From Microbacterium aerolatum (GTDB lineage: Bacteria > Actinomycetota > Actinomycetes > Actinomycetales > Microbacteriaceae), in NCBI RefSeq assembly GCF_007988825.1, contig NZ_BJUW01000002.1:62001-126000 (forward strand): a stretch of DNA of 64,000 nt, read 5' to 3'. This document shows, piece by piece, positions 43,430 through 54,336 of the stretch. Below the pieces are notes generated by a model. The model saw nothing but the letters and a program-made list of their open reading frames with translations. It made no database searches and was not told the DNA's origin. Made by a program: the position numbers and the translations under genes. Numbering within the stretch: position 1 is the first letter of the stretch; each line of letters starts with the position of its first letter.

Positions 43430-44195
43430 GGGCGACACCGTCTTCCGCACCGCGCGGCGGCTCGACGAGGCCCTTGCCGGGCACGAGGTCACGCGGTTCG
43501 ATCTGCGCGTCCCGCATGTCGCGACCGCGGATCTCACGGGCGCCACGATCCGCGGCTGCGCGGCGCGCGGCAAGCACCTGCTGCTGCACATCGGCGATCA
43601 CACGCTGCATTCTCATCTGCGCATGGATGGCGCGTGGTTCCTGTACCGACCGGGTGAGAGGTGGCGGCATCCGGCGTTCAAGGTGCGCGCGATCGTCGGC
43701 ACGACCACGCACGAAGCCGTCGGCGTCGACATCGCCGACATCGAACTGATCCCCACTCGCGACGAGGAGCAGATCGTCGGGCATCTGGGTCCCGATCCCC
43801 TCTCCGACGACTGGGATGCCGCGACTGCGGCGGCCCGCCTGAGCGCCGATGCCCGCAGCATCCACGTCGCTCTGCTCGACCAGCGCAACGTCGCGGGCTT
43901 CGGCAACGAGTACGCCGCCGAGCTGCTGTTCCTGCGCGGGATCCTGCCGACCACGCCTGCGACAGAGGTCGACACGGCAGCCCTCGTCGACCTCGGTGCC
44001 CGCACGATCCGCGCCAACCGCGAGCGGGTCGATCGCACCTTCACCGGGGTGAACCGGCCAGGACGCACGACCTGGGTGTACGGCCGCGCGAACCGGCCGT
44101 GCCGACGATGCGGAACGCTGATCCGCCGCGGCGAGCAGGGTGCCGATCCGACTCGCGAGCGCATCACTTTCTGGTGCCCGAACTGTCAGCGCTGA
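43422..44195 (+). CDS. nei: Endonuclease VIII-type DNA glycosylase (Fpg/Nei family)
   Basis: Base-excision repair glycosylase of 257 residues. The catalytic N-terminus after Met removal is PEGDT (Pro1, Glu2), and the conserved lysine is K51 (RGKHLLL). The helix-two-turn-helix block DQRNVAGFGNEYAAELLFL follows. A C-terminal zinc finger has cysteines at about 227, 230, 252 and 255. PEGDT rather than PELPE favours the Nei group; it resembles mycobacterial Nei2. It starts with GTG at 43422 and overlaps the EI24 gene by 8 bp. Confidence 0.93.
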   Translation: MPEGDTVFRTARRLDEALAGHEVTRFDLRVPHVATADLTGATIRGCAARGKHLLLHIGDHTLHSHLRMDGAWFLYRPGERWRHPAFKVRAIVGTTTHEAVGVDIADIELIPTRDEEQIVGHLGPDPLSDDWDAATAAARLSADARSIHVALLDQRNVAGFGNEYAAELLFLRGILPTTPATEVDTAALVDLGARTIRANRERVDRTFTGVNRPGRTTWVYGRANRPCRRCGTLIRRGEQGADPTRERITFWCPNCQR

Positions 44196-44297
44196 CGGTC
44201 AGAACCACTCGATCCGGTTCAGCATCCCGATTCGGGAATGAATTCGCCCCTCCCATGGTTGTTGATATATCCGGAGATGTCCGGACTGGGAGGAATC

Positions 44298-44705
44298 TTG
44301 GGTAAGAACTACATCGATATCGAGGACGACCAGGGCACGACGCTGCGTTATCGCAAGCACGTCAACGGCCGTGGCCTTGTCGCGCACGGCGCGAAGGTGC
44401 ATCCGAAGGCCGTTGTCGAGGTCGGCGCCTATGTCGAACCGGGGGCTCGCGTGGGCGCGGGAGCCAGAGTGATCCGCGGAGCGTGGGTCGAACCGGATGC
44501 CGTGATCGGCGAGAACGCCTACATCGACGCCCACGCGCACATCGGCGAGGGTGCAGCCGTCGGCGAGGGCGCCCACATCGGCGTCCGCACCGACATCGGC
44601 GCCGGAGCCCGCATCGCACGAGGTGCCCGAATCGGTGACGACGAGACCGTCGCAGCGGGGCTCCGCATCGCCACCGACCGGAAGGGTCTCTGGCTGGCCG
44701 CCTGA
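44298..44705 (+). CDS. Left-handed beta-helix (hexapeptide repeat) protein
   Basis: A 135-residue protein made largely of hexapeptide repeats over residues about 30-120: AKVHPKAVVEVGAYVEPGARVGAGARVIRGAW, then VIGENAYIDAHAHIGEGAAVGEGAHIG. This is the LbH fold of acyltransferases and gamma-carbonic anhydrases. No obvious catalytic histidine pattern is seen, so the activity is uncertain. I chose TTG at 44298 (LGKNYIDIED), 5 nt after GGGAGG. Upstream in-frame ATGs at 44238 and 44277 lack a ribosome site. It is convergent with phnE. Confidence 0.75.
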   Translation: MGKNYIDIEDDQGTTLRYRKHVNGRGLVAHGAKVHPKAVVEVGAYVEPGARVGAGARVIRGAWVEPDAVIGENAYIDAHAHIGEGAAVGEGAHIGVRTDIGAGARIARGARIGDDETVAAGLRIATDRKGLWLAA

Positions 44706-44733
44706 GCCCGGTCGGGTCTGCGAGGTCCGCGCG

Positions 44734-46563
44734 CTACTTCAGCGCGCGCCGGATCAGGATCGAGGCGCTCTCGACGACCACGACCATCGCGATGATCACC
44801 AGCACGTAGGCGAGCACTTCGTCGAAGTGCCTCCCCTGCAGGGCGTTCAGCAGCAGGAATCCGATGCCGCCTGCGCCCACGATGCCGAGCAGCGTCGCCG
44901 AGCGGATGTTCTGCTCGAGCAGGTACATCAGGTGGCTGACCATCGCGGGCACCGACATCGGCAGCGTCGAGGAGAAGAACACCTGCGTGCGTGTGCTGCC
45001 GCCTGCCGCGAGCGCGCGCTCCGGTCCGTTCGGCACCTCCTCCATCGAGTCACCGATGAGCTTCGCGAGCAGTCCCACTCCGCCGATGCCGAGGGCCAGC
45101 GCGCCGGCCTGCGGACCGATGCCGGCCGCGATGATGAACAGGATCGCCACGACGAGATCGGGGATCGCTCGGATGAACAGGGCGATGCCGCGGAAGGTGT
45201 TGCGGATCCAGCTGTTCGGTGCGACGTTCCGCGCTGACAGCGGGCCGACCACGGCGGAGATGATCGCGCCCATGAGCGTGGCGGCGAAGGCGATCTGGAT
45301 CGTCGTCACCACGGCCGCCGTGACATCGGCGACGCTGCGGCTGCCGAAGTGCGGGGGCCAGATCGCGCGGTCGCGCGCGGGATCGACGAGCTCGTTCCAT
45401 GACGGCGCGAGCATCTTCGTGATGTCGGGTGCCGCGTAGACGAACGCGCCGATGACGACGAGGATGCCGACCCAGATCCACAGCGTGTTGCCGATGCGGC
45501 TGCGGTCCCAGGGCCGGTGCATGGCCGCCTCGATGCGGGCGTGGCGATCCAGCGTTCTGATCGTCCCCGTGCTCTTCGCATCCGCGACGGCGGGCTTGCT
45601 GCGCGCGACGGCGCGGGCCACCGTGTCGCCAAGACCCTTGCCGGTCGGCTGCACGCCGAGGAGGCGGGTGCGCAGCAGTGACGAGACGACCTCGAACAGC
45701 ACGCAGAGGACGATGATGATCACCACGAGCGGGATGACGCGTCGCATCCCCGCAGGTCCCCCGTGCAGCGCTTCGTCGAGCTCGTAGCCGATGCCGATCA
45801 CTCCGACGACACCGAGGATGACGGTGCCGCGCAGGTTGATGTCGGCGCGGTGGAGAGCGACCGCGATCCACGCCGGAAGCACCTGCGGAACGACGCCCGA
45901 CCAGAACTCCTGCGACTTCGAGCCTCCGGCGGAGCGGATGGCGAGCCGCGGACCCTCGTCGATCTGCTCGATGGCATCGGCGAACATCTTCGAGATCATG
46001 CCGACCGAGTGCAGGCCGATCGCGACGATGGCCGGCAGCGTCCCGGAGTTGAACCAAAGGAAAGCGAAGATCACCACGAAGACGACGTCGGGGACAGCGC
46101 GAGCGATGACGCCGATGCCGCGGCAGGCGGCCAGCACGAGCCCGTGCGGCGTGGTGTTGCGTGCGGCCCCGTAGGCCACCGGCACCGAGAGCACGGCAGC
46201 CAGCGCGGTACCGGCGATCACCAGCGCCAGCGTGATGACGATCGTGAGGAACATCTCCCAGATCGGCGCGAAACCGACCCAGGTGGTCACGTACGTCGTC
46301 GTGCCGTCGGCCTGACGCTCGCCGGCGACCTCCCAGCCCGGCCACTGCATGGGGGTCGCCATCCCGAGGAAGCGGGCGATGTTCTTGCCCGTCGTATCGA
46401 GACTCTTCAGGCTGTAGTCGAGTCCGATGAACGACCAGACACCGAGGGCGAGGATCGCCATGATGACACCGTAGGAGACGATCGTGGACAGTCGCGGCGC
46501 CGGACGCCGGACGAGTGCGGAGCGAGCGGCGATAGCCGTGGGGCGTTCGGCGACCGTGGTCAC
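44734..46563 (-). CDS. phnE: Double-length phosphonate ABC transporter permease (PhnE-PhnE fusion)
   Basis: A 609-residue permease made of two fused PhnE units, residues about 25-310 and 340-605. Each half has its own binding-protein-dependent transport core and cytoplasmic EAA-like loop: FADAIEQIDEGPRLAIRSAGGSKSQEF in the first, GDSMEEVPNGPERALAAGGSTRTQVF in the second. A charged linker (KGLGDTVARAVARSKPAV) joins them. A fusion gives both permease subunits in one chain. Its start overlaps the phnC stop (ATGA). It imports phosphonate with PhnC and PhnD. Confidence 0.92.
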   Translation of the reverse strand: MTTVAERPTAIAARSALVRRPAPRLSTIVSYGVIMAILALGVWSFIGLDYSLKSLDTTGKNIARFLGMATPMQWPGWEVAGERQADGTTTYVTTWVGFAPIWEMFLTIVITLALVIAGTALAAVLSVPVAYGAARNTTPHGLVLAACRGIGVIARAVPDVVFVVIFAFLWFNSGTLPAIVAIGLHSVGMISKMFADAIEQIDEGPRLAIRSAGGSKSQEFWSGVVPQVLPAWIAVALHRADINLRGTVILGVVGVIGIGYELDEALHGGPAGMRRVIPLVVIIIVLCVLFEVVSSLLRTRLLGVQPTGKGLGDTVARAVARSKPAVADAKSTGTIRTLDRHARIEAAMHRPWDRSRIGNTLWIWVGILVVIGAFVYAAPDITKMLAPSWNELVDPARDRAIWPPHFGSRSVADVTAAVVTTIQIAFAATLMGAIISAVVGPLSARNVAPNSWIRNTFRGIALFIRAIPDLVVAILFIIAAGIGPQAGALALGIGGVGLLAKLIGDSMEEVPNGPERALAAGGSTRTQVFFSSTLPMSVPAMVSHLMYLLEQNIRSATLLGIVGAGGIGFLLLNALQGRHFDEVLAYVLVIIAMVVVVESASILIRRALK

Positions 46564-47459
46564 GCGGGCTCCTCGTTCGCGAAGTCCTCGGCGAGGCGGT
46601 CGCGAGCGGATGCCGCACGCTGCGCCTCCTGGCTGCGCACCTGTTCGCGCGCCTCGGCGAGCTCGTCCTCGAGCGCCGCGATCTCACTGGTCGTGGTGGC
46701 GACGCGGCCGTAGATCTCCATGACCTCTTCGCGGCTGAGGTCGTCGGTGCGCGTGTCGAGCACGACCCGGCCGGCGCGCAGGCCGACGATGCGGTCGCCC
46801 CAGCTCAGTGCCAGATCGACTTGGTGCAGTGAGCAGATGACGGTCAGCGATCGTTCGGCCGCGATCTCTCGGATCAGCGCCATCACCTGGCCGCTCGACT
46901 CGGGGTCCAGGGATGCCACGGGCTCATCGGCCAGGAGGATCTCGGGGTCCTGCATGAGTGCGCGGGCGATCGCCACGCGCTGCTGCTGGCCGCCGGAGAG
47001 CTGATCGGCCCGCTGGTAGGCGAACTCGAGCAGCCCGACCCTGTCGAGATGGCCGAGTGCCTTCTCGCGCAGGGCGCGCGGGTAGGTGACGATGCCCACG
47101 CGCGGGCCGCGCAACGACGACAGACCGCCGGTGAGCACGTTCTCGAGTACGGTGAGCGCGCCGACGAGCTCGAACTGCTGGAAGATGAAGCCGATGCGAC
47201 CGCGCAGGGCGCGCAGGTGCCGACCGATGAGCCCCGCGACGGGTTCGCCGAGGGAGACGACGGCCCCCTCGGTAGGGGTCTCCAGCCCGTTCATGTGACG
47301 CAGGAGCGTCGACTTGCCCGAGCCCGAGAGCCCGAGCAGGACGACGATCTCTCCTGGTTCGACGGACAGCGACACCCCCTCCAGTGCCGGGACTTTGGCT
47401 CCGGGGTAGGTCTTGCCCAGATCTGTGATCCGGACTGCGGGGGTGTCGCTGTTCGTCAT
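46560..47459 (-). CDS. phnC: Phosphonate ABC transporter ATPase
   Basis: ABC ATPase of 299 residues. Walker A is GLSGSGKST, the Q-loop lies in GFIFQQFELVGALTVLENVL, the signature is QLSGGQQQR and Walker B is LLADEPVASLDP, with SLHQVDLA carrying the switch histidine. QQFELVGALTVLENVLTG is characteristic of PhnC-like proteins. The C-terminal 60 residues are an extra acidic helix (EIAALEDELAEAREQVRSQEAQ) that is longer than in typical PhnC and probably a coiled coil. Coupled to phnE. Confidence 0.92.
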   Translation of the reverse strand: MTNSDTPAVRITDLGKTYPGAKVPALEGVSLSVEPGEIVVLLGLSGSGKSTLLRHMNGLETPTEGAVVSLGEPVAGLIGRHLRALRGRIGFIFQQFELVGALTVLENVLTGGLSSLRGPRVGIVTYPRALREKALGHLDRVGLLEFAYQRADQLSGGQQQRVAIARALMQDPEILLADEPVASLDPESSGQVMALIREIAAERSLTVICSLHQVDLALSWGDRIVGLRAGRVVLDTRTDDLSREEVMEIYGRVATTTSEIAALEDELAEAREQVRSQEAQRAASARDRLAEDFANEEPA

Positions 47460-47500
47460 GTCAATTGCTCCTGGCTGCGTCTACGTGGGATCGGACAGGG

Positions 47501-48439
47501 TCAGGCGCGGCAGGCCTCGACCTCATCGGCGATCTCGGTGCACAGCGTGCGGATGAGGTCGTAGTACGCGTCGTCGACGGCACCGAAGCCGAACCAGCCG
47601 TCGGTGAGGAACTCGTTGAGCTCGACGCCCGCGTCGGTCAGGTCGGACTGGGTGCTGTCGGCGAGAGCCGCGACCAGCTGGTCCTGCACGTCCTGCGGCA
47701 GAGCGGCCTGCATGACGATGGGAGCGGCGGGAACCTGCACGCGCTGGACCTCTTCGAGCTCACCAGACTCGATCAGCGGGTCGGCGTCGATGTCCTGCGC
47801 GAAGCCGACCTGGCAGTCGGTGCCCTCGGCGACCTTCCTGGCGTTGAGGTCGTGCTCCTCGCCGAAGAAGCGGTCGTCATCGGCGACGGTGACACCCGCC
47901 TCGAGGAGGCCGCCCATCGGAACCGCGAAGCCCGAGGTCGAGGTGGGGTTGACGAAGCAGACCGGGCGATCGGCGAAGTCCTCGAGCGAGGTCACGTCGG
48001 TGGCCGCGGGGTTCTTGACGGCGACGGAGAAGTAGCCGGGCTCTGCACCCTCCTGGGTGATCTGCGCGCCGATCGGAACGATGTCGGCGCCGGCGTTCTG
48101 CGACTGGAAGTACGTGAAGGCGGAGATCTGCGCGATGTCGATCTGGTCGGCGGCGAGGCCCTGCACGACGGCGGTGTAGTCGGTCGCCTGGAAGAACTCG
48201 ACGTTCTTCCCGGTGATCTCGGCGATCCAGTCGGCGATCGGCTGGGCGTCCTGGTCGGCGCCCTCGTGGTCGGGAAGGACGGCGAAGACCAGCGTGTCGG
48301 AGTCACCGGAGGCGAATGTGCCCTCGGCGTTTCCGCCGTCGGTGGAGGAGTCGGCGGTGTCGGCGGCGCAGGCCGTGAGACCGAAGGCGAGGGTGAGGCC
48401 GGCGGCGAGCGCGAGTCCGCGCTTGAGGGTGGACTGCAT
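47501..48439 (-). CDS. phnD: Phosphonate-binding lipoprotein PhnD
   Basis: Periplasmic-binding-type lipoprotein of 312 residues. The signal peptide MQSTLKRGLALAAGLTLAFG ends in a lipobox LTAC. The body matches PhnD/PtxB-type phosphonate- and phosphite-binding proteins (VFAVLPDHEG, VEFFQATDYTAVVQGLAADQIDIAQISAFTY, CFVNPTSTSGFAVPMGGLLEAG). Start at ATG 48437-48439 with GAAAGG upstream. It is first in phnD-phnC-phnE. Specificity between phosphonates and phosphite cannot be read from sequence alone. Confidence 0.92.
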   Translation of the reverse strand: MQSTLKRGLALAAGLTLAFGLTACAADTADSSTDGGNAEGTFASGDSDTLVFAVLPDHEGADQDAQPIADWIAEITGKNVEFFQATDYTAVVQGLAADQIDIAQISAFTYFQSQNAGADIVPIGAQITQEGAEPGYFSVAVKNPAATDVTSLEDFADRPVCFVNPTSTSGFAVPMGGLLEAGVTVADDDRFFGEEHDLNARKVAEGTDCQVGFAQDIDADPLIESGELEEVQRVQVPAAPIVMQAALPQDVQDQLVAALADSTQSDLTDAGVELNEFLTDGWFGFGAVDDAYYDLIRTLCTEIADEVEACRA

Positions 48440-48587
48440 GGAGGAACCTTTCGAAGGTGCGGGTGCAGGGTGATGTGCTCGGCTGGGACGCCGACCTCCA
48501 CGAGCTAACGGGCGCAGAGCGACCAGCGCGGATAGAGAACCTGACGTGGCCGTGAACTCGACATGAACAGCCGAGTAGCCTGAACGC
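48440..48587. other. Divergent promoter region phnD / LysR-like gene
   Basis: A 148-bp divergent intergenic region. The -10 of the plus-strand gene is at 48576-48581 (TAGCCT). No clear Pho-box (PhoP direct repeats) could be recognised by eye, so phosphate control is not shown. Confidence 0.5.
48576..48581 (+). promoter_or_regulatory. -10 element of the orphan LysR-like domain gene
   Basis: TAGCCT lies 6 nt before the ATG at 48588. Confidence 0.65.
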
Positions 48588-49196
48588 ATGGCATCGCGCA
48601 CGTCCACCCCCCGCACATTCCGGCTGGGCGCTGTCCCCGGCGCGACACCAGGCAAGTGGATCGACACCTGGAAGCAGCGGATGCCGCGAGTCCTCCTGGA
48701 ACTCGTGCCGATCGAATTCGCCGATCAGCGCACAGCGATAGACGACCTGGATGCCGCGCTCGTGCGCAGACCGCTCGACGATGCCGACGATCTGCACGTC
48801 ATCCCGCTGTATGACGAGGTTCCGGTCGTGGTGGCATCCGCGGAGTCGCACCTCATGGCCGCAGATCAGCTCACCGCCGACGACCTCGTCGGTGAAGTGC
48901 TGATCACCCCGCTCGACGACGTGCTCGGCCCACTGTCGCTGCCGACCGTCGCGCCGAAGTTCTCGCCGCTCGCGACGACGGCGGATGCCATCGCCACTGC
49001 CGCATCGGGTGTCGGCATCGTCGTCGTACCGATGTCGCTGGCGCGCCTGCACCAGCGCAAGGACGTCGGCTACCGCCCCCTGCTGGCAGGACCGACGTCC
49101 CCCGTCGTCCTCGCCTGGCGGCGAGATCGGACCACGGAGGACGTCGAGACCTTCATCGGGATCGTCCGCGGACGCACCGCGAACTCCTCGCGGTGA
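48588..49196 (+). CDS. Orphan LysR-type substrate-binding domain protein
   Basis: A 202-residue protein resembling the effector domain of LysR regulators (FRLGAVPGATPGKW..., DLHVIPLYDEVPVVVASAESHLMAADQLTADDLVGEVLI, ASGVGIVVVPMSLARLHQRKDV). It entirely lacks an N-terminal helix-turn-helix, so it cannot bind DNA in the usual way. It may sense a ligand or act through a partner. A leaderless start at ATG 48588. It is divergent from phnD, which raises the possibility of a link to phosphonate sensing. This is inference only. Confidence 0.82.
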   Translation: MASRTSTPRTFRLGAVPGATPGKWIDTWKQRMPRVLLELVPIEFADQRTAIDDLDAALVRRPLDDADDLHVIPLYDEVPVVVASAESHLMAADQLTADDLVGEVLITPLDDVLGPLSLPTVAPKFSPLATTADAIATAASGVGIVVVPMSLARLHQRKDVGYRPLLAGPTSPVVLAWRRDRTTEDVETFIGIVRGRTANSSR

Positions 49197-49216
49197 GGCC
49201 GAGCGATTCGGAGCCT

Positions 49217-49376
49217 GGCTTCGACTCGCTGGCGCTCGCTCACCCCGTTTCGTCTCGCTGACGCTCACCGCACCGCACCGCACCGCACCCCGCAGGGCAC
49301 AGTAGTGCGGGTCGTTGAGCGAAGGCGCGAAGCGCCGAAGTCGAAACGGGCTGAGCGACCGAAGGAAGTCGAAGCC
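49217..49376. repeat. Long inverted-pair repeat element, copy C
   Basis: The left arm GGCTTCGACTCGCTGGCGCT...CCCCGTTTCGTCTCGCTGACG and the right arm GTGCGGGTCGTTGAGCGAAGG...GGAAGTCGAAGCC are inverted copies. Between them the five-base unit CACCG is repeated about four times (49266-49285). It lies between the convergent LysR-like gene and clpC and ends 9 bp before the clpC stop. Confidence 0.85.
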
Positions 49377-49385
49377 ACCTTCCGA

Positions 49386-51923
<2,538 letters not shown>

Positions 51924-51940
51924 TGTGTCCTCCTGAAAAG

Positions 51941-51960
51941 TTGAGCGTACATCACTCAAG
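51941..51960. promoter_or_regulatory. HAIR-type operator 1 upstream of clpC
   Basis: The minus strand reads CTTGAGT, a 7-nt spacer and GCTCAA, close to the HspR-associated inverted repeat CTTGAGT-N7-ACTCAAG. It starts 18 bp upstream of the GTG. It is followed 7 bp further on by a second copy. Confidence 0.85.
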
Positions 51961-51967
51961 TACGAAG

Positions 51968-51987
51968 TTGAGCGTAATGCACTCAAG
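51968..51987. promoter_or_regulatory. HAIR-type operator 2 upstream of clpC
   Basis: TTGAGC-N7-ACTCAAG on the plus strand, same orientation as the first HAIR copy, 27 bp centre to centre. Tandem HAIR sites are typical of the HspR regulon. Confidence 0.85.
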
Positions 51988-52027
51988 TTCAACACGCTCC
52001 GGCGGAGGATATTCCCGCCCGGCCGAA

Positions 52028-52033
52028 TAGAAT
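52028..52033 (+). promoter_or_regulatory. -10 element of the amidotransferase gene
   Basis: TAGAAT lies 6 nt before the GTG at 52040. Confidence 0.7.
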
Positions 52034-52039
52034 TCTCAG

Positions 52040-52753
52040 GTGGCCTCGATCCTGTACGTCTGCGTGAGGCCGGAGCAGGGCGCGGCGGATGCCGAGCACC
52101 AGTCGTTCCGGCGAGCACTCGGCGTGCCCTCGCTCGACCGGTGGGATCTGCTCGAGACGCCGCTGGACGCCTCTGTGCCGGAGCAGTACGACGGAATCGT
52201 CGTCGGCGGGTCACCGTTCAACGTCGTCGTGGAAGAGCGAGGCGAGCTGCAGCGGCGGGTGGAGGGCGACCTCGAGCGACTCGCGCGGGCCGCGCTCGAC
52301 GGCCCGCTCTCGGCGTTCTTCACCTGTTACGGCATCGGAGTGGTGACGCGGATGCTCGGCGGCACGGTCGGCTCCGCAGTGCCGGAGTCGACGCGGGCCA
52401 CACAGGTGCGCATCACCTCGGCCGCCGCCGAGGATCCGATCTTCGGCCCGTCGGCGCCTGCGATGTCGGTGCTCACGGCGCACAAGGAGGGCTCGATCGA
52501 GCCGCCGCCCGGAGCCGTGCTGCTCGCCACGAACGACGACTGCCCCGTGCAGGCGTACCGGGTGGGGAACCGGCTTTATGCGACGCAGTTCCACCCCGAG
52601 GTCACCCCGCAGGACTTCGTGGATCGGATGGCGTACTACCGGACCACGGGGTACTTCGACCCGCGGGAGTACGACCTGACGGCCGAGCGCGTGCTCGCGG
52701 CATCCGTCACCGGCACCGACCTGCTTCGCCGCTTCGCGGCGATGCTGGGCTAG
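52040..52753 (+). CDS. Class I glutamine amidotransferase
   Basis: A stand-alone GATase1 domain of 237 residues, GMP-synthase-like or gamma-glutamyl hydrolase-like. The nucleophile cysteine lies in FFTCYGIG (C96), and the ATQFHPEVT motif supplies H186 and E188. The catalytic triad is complete, so it should release ammonia from glutamine or hydrolyse a gamma-glutamyl bond. No partner synthase is adjacent. Leaderless GTG start. It is divergent from clpC and lies 53 bp from the HAIR sites. The partner and substrate are unknown. Confidence 0.87.
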   Translation: MASILYVCVRPEQGAADAEHQSFRRALGVPSLDRWDLLETPLDASVPEQYDGIVVGGSPFNVVVEERGELQRRVEGDLERLARAALDGPLSAFFTCYGIGVVTRMLGGTVGSAVPESTRATQVRITSAAAEDPIFGPSAPAMSVLTAHKEGSIEPPPGAVLLATNDDCPVQAYRVGNRLYATQFHPEVTPQDFVDRMAYYRTTGYFDPREYDLTAERVLAASVTGTDLLRRFAAMLG

Positions 52754-52757
52754 GGCC

Positions 52758-52915
52758 GGCTTCGACTCGTCGCTGCGCTCCTCGCTCACCCCGTTTCGTC
52801 TCGCTCCGCTCGCTCAACGACCCGCAAAGACACTGAGCTCAGTGCGGGTCGTTGAGCGGAGGCGGCGCAGCCGCCGCAGACGAAACGGGCTGAGCGACCG
52901 CAGGGAGTCGAAGCC
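52758..52915. repeat. Long inverted-pair repeat element, copy D
   Basis: The best-paired copy: GGCTTCGACTCGTCGCTGCG...CCCCGTTTCGTCTCGCTCCG...CTCAACGACCCGC faces GTGCGGGTCGTTGAGCGGAGG...GACGAAACGGGCTGAGCGA...GGAGTCGAAGCC. A short loop (AAAGACACTGAGCTCA) lies between the arms. It lies between the convergent GATase and 52920-53375 genes. Confidence 0.87.
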
Positions 52916-52919
52916 AGAG

Positions 52920-53375
52920 CTACGGCCGCAGCAGCTCGAGCTGCTCGCGCAGGTACGCCTCGAGCGGGCGGTACGCGCTGCCCGACCAGTTCACCATCGG
53001 CACGCCGTCGCGCATGGCGAGCGGACCGGACGAGCCGCCGGCATCCACGGCATCCAGGTCGACGACCGTCCAGCCGATGTGCGCGACCTCTCCCTCGCCG
53101 AATCCACCGCGCAGCGCCATCTGCCTGCGCGCGGCGCGCTCGCGGGCCGACTCGGCCGTGTAGCCGCGGCGTCCTGGGTCGGCGGCGCGCAGAATCTCGG
53201 CGGTCACGAGCGTCCGATCGTCGGTGAGCAGCAGCACACCGACGTGCCAGGCCTCGCCGACGCGCACGATCCGGTCGCCGCGCCAGCGCGAGGAGCGCTC
53301 CTCGCCGAGCCCCTCTTTCGGGATGCCCTCGAGCGCGCCACGCGCGTCGGCGATCAGTTCGGCGGCGGAGGTCAC
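52920..53375 (-). CDS. Conserved hypothetical protein
   Basis: A 151-residue soluble protein. An N-terminal helix (MTSAAELIADARGAL) is followed by strands such as WHVGVLLLTDDRTLVTAEIL. The central part has RAADPGRRGYTAESARERAARRQMALRGGF and the C-terminal part is acidic. The fold and function are not recognised. GTG at 53373-53375 starts 6 nt downstream of TAGCCT (53382-53387). It is divergent from purU and converges on the GATase across element D. Confidence 0.72.
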   Translation of the reverse strand: MTSAAELIADARGALEGIPKEGLGEERSSRWRGDRIVRVGEAWHVGVLLLTDDRTLVTAEILRAADPGRRGYTAESARERAARRQMALRGGFGEGEVAHIGWTVVDLDAVDAGGSSGPLAMRDGVPMVNWSGSAYRPLEAYLREQLELLRP

Positions 53376-53381
53376 GGATTC

Positions 53382-53387
53382 AGGCTA
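53382..53387 (-). promoter_or_regulatory. -10 element of the 52920-53375 gene
   Basis: TAGCCT on the minus strand lies 6 nt before the GTG at 53375. Confidence 0.65.
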
Positions 53388-53458
53388 CTCGCGCCCCCGA
53401 TTCGTCACCGCCGCCGCGAACGCGGCAGAATCGATGCACACCCCTGCAAGGAGCATCC

Positions 53459-54322
53459 ATGTCTCAGACCGATACCGCACGCCTGCTCATCGCCTGCGAT
53501 GACCAGCCCGGGATCGTCGCCGCCGTCGCGAACGTCCTCGCTCAGCACGGCGCGAACATCATCTCGCTCGATCAGCATTCGACGGATGCCGAGGGCGGAC
53601 GGTTCTTCCAGCGCACGGTGATCCACCTGCCAGGGCTCGCAGCCTCCCGCCCCGCGCTGGAGGCATCGATCGAAGAGGTGGCCGAGAGGTTCGGCATGGA
53701 GTGGTCGCTGCACGACACCTCACGCCGCAAGCGCGTCGCGATCTTCGTGTCGAAGTACGACCACTGCCTGATGGAACTGCTGTGGCGTCAGCAGCGCGGG
53801 CAGCTCGACGTCGACATCACGATGGTCGTCTCGAACCACCCCGACCTCGCCGAGGCGGTGCGCACGTTCGGAGTGCCGTTCGTGCACATCCCCGGCGGAA
53901 CCGGTCCCGAGGCGAAGGCGGCGATGGAGTCGCGCCAGCTCGAGCTGCTCCAGGGCAACGTCGACCTCGTCGTGCTCGCCCGCTACATGCAAATCCTCAC
54001 GGACGACTTCATCGAGCGCATCGGCGCACCGGTGATCAACATCCACCACTCGTTCCTGCCCGCGTTCATCGGCGCGAACCCGTACGCGCGCGCCAAGGAG
54101 CGCGGTGTCAAGCTCATCGGCGCGACGGCGCACTACGCCACGGCAGACCTCGACGAGGGCCCGATCATCGAGCAGGACGTCACGCGCGTGACGCACTCCG
54201 AGTCGGCCGCCGAGCTGCAGAGCCGCGGCGCCGACGTCGAGCGGCTGGTGCTCGCCCGCGCCGTGCAGTGGCACGCGGAGGACCGCGTGATCGTGCACGG
54301 CCGCTCGACCGTCATCCTCTGA
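53459..54322 (+). CDS. purU: Formyltetrahydrofolate deformylase
   Basis: Hydrolyses 10-formyl-THF to THF and formate, 287 residues as usual. An N-terminal ACT domain (residues 5-85, TARLLIACDDQPGIVAAVANVLAQHGANIISLDQHS) precedes the formyltransferase-fold catalytic domain, which has NIHHSFLPAFIGANPYARAKERGVKLIGATAHYATADLDEGPIIEQD. The Asn, His and Asp of the active site are within this block. A strong RBS AAGGAG lies 6 nt before the ATG. A perfect hairpin follows the gene. Confidence 0.95.
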   Translation: MSQTDTARLLIACDDQPGIVAAVANVLAQHGANIISLDQHSTDAEGGRFFQRTVIHLPGLAASRPALEASIEEVAERFGMEWSLHDTSRRKRVAIFVSKYDHCLMELLWRQQRGQLDVDITMVVSNHPDLAEAVRTFGVPFVHIPGGTGPEAKAAMESRQLELLQGNVDLVVLARYMQILTDDFIERIGAPVINIHHSFLPAFIGANPYARAKERGVKLIGATAHYATADLDEGPIIEQDVTRVTHSESAAELQSRGADVERLVLARAVQWHAEDRVIVHGRSTVIL

Positions 54323-54336
54323 CGTTTCCTCGAACA

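Noticed and set aside
49266-49285. Short CACCG tandem repeat as a phase-variable microsatellite
   Set aside because: It lies in the loop core of repeat element C between convergent genes, far from any promoter. Only about four units are present, so an on-off switch is unlikely.
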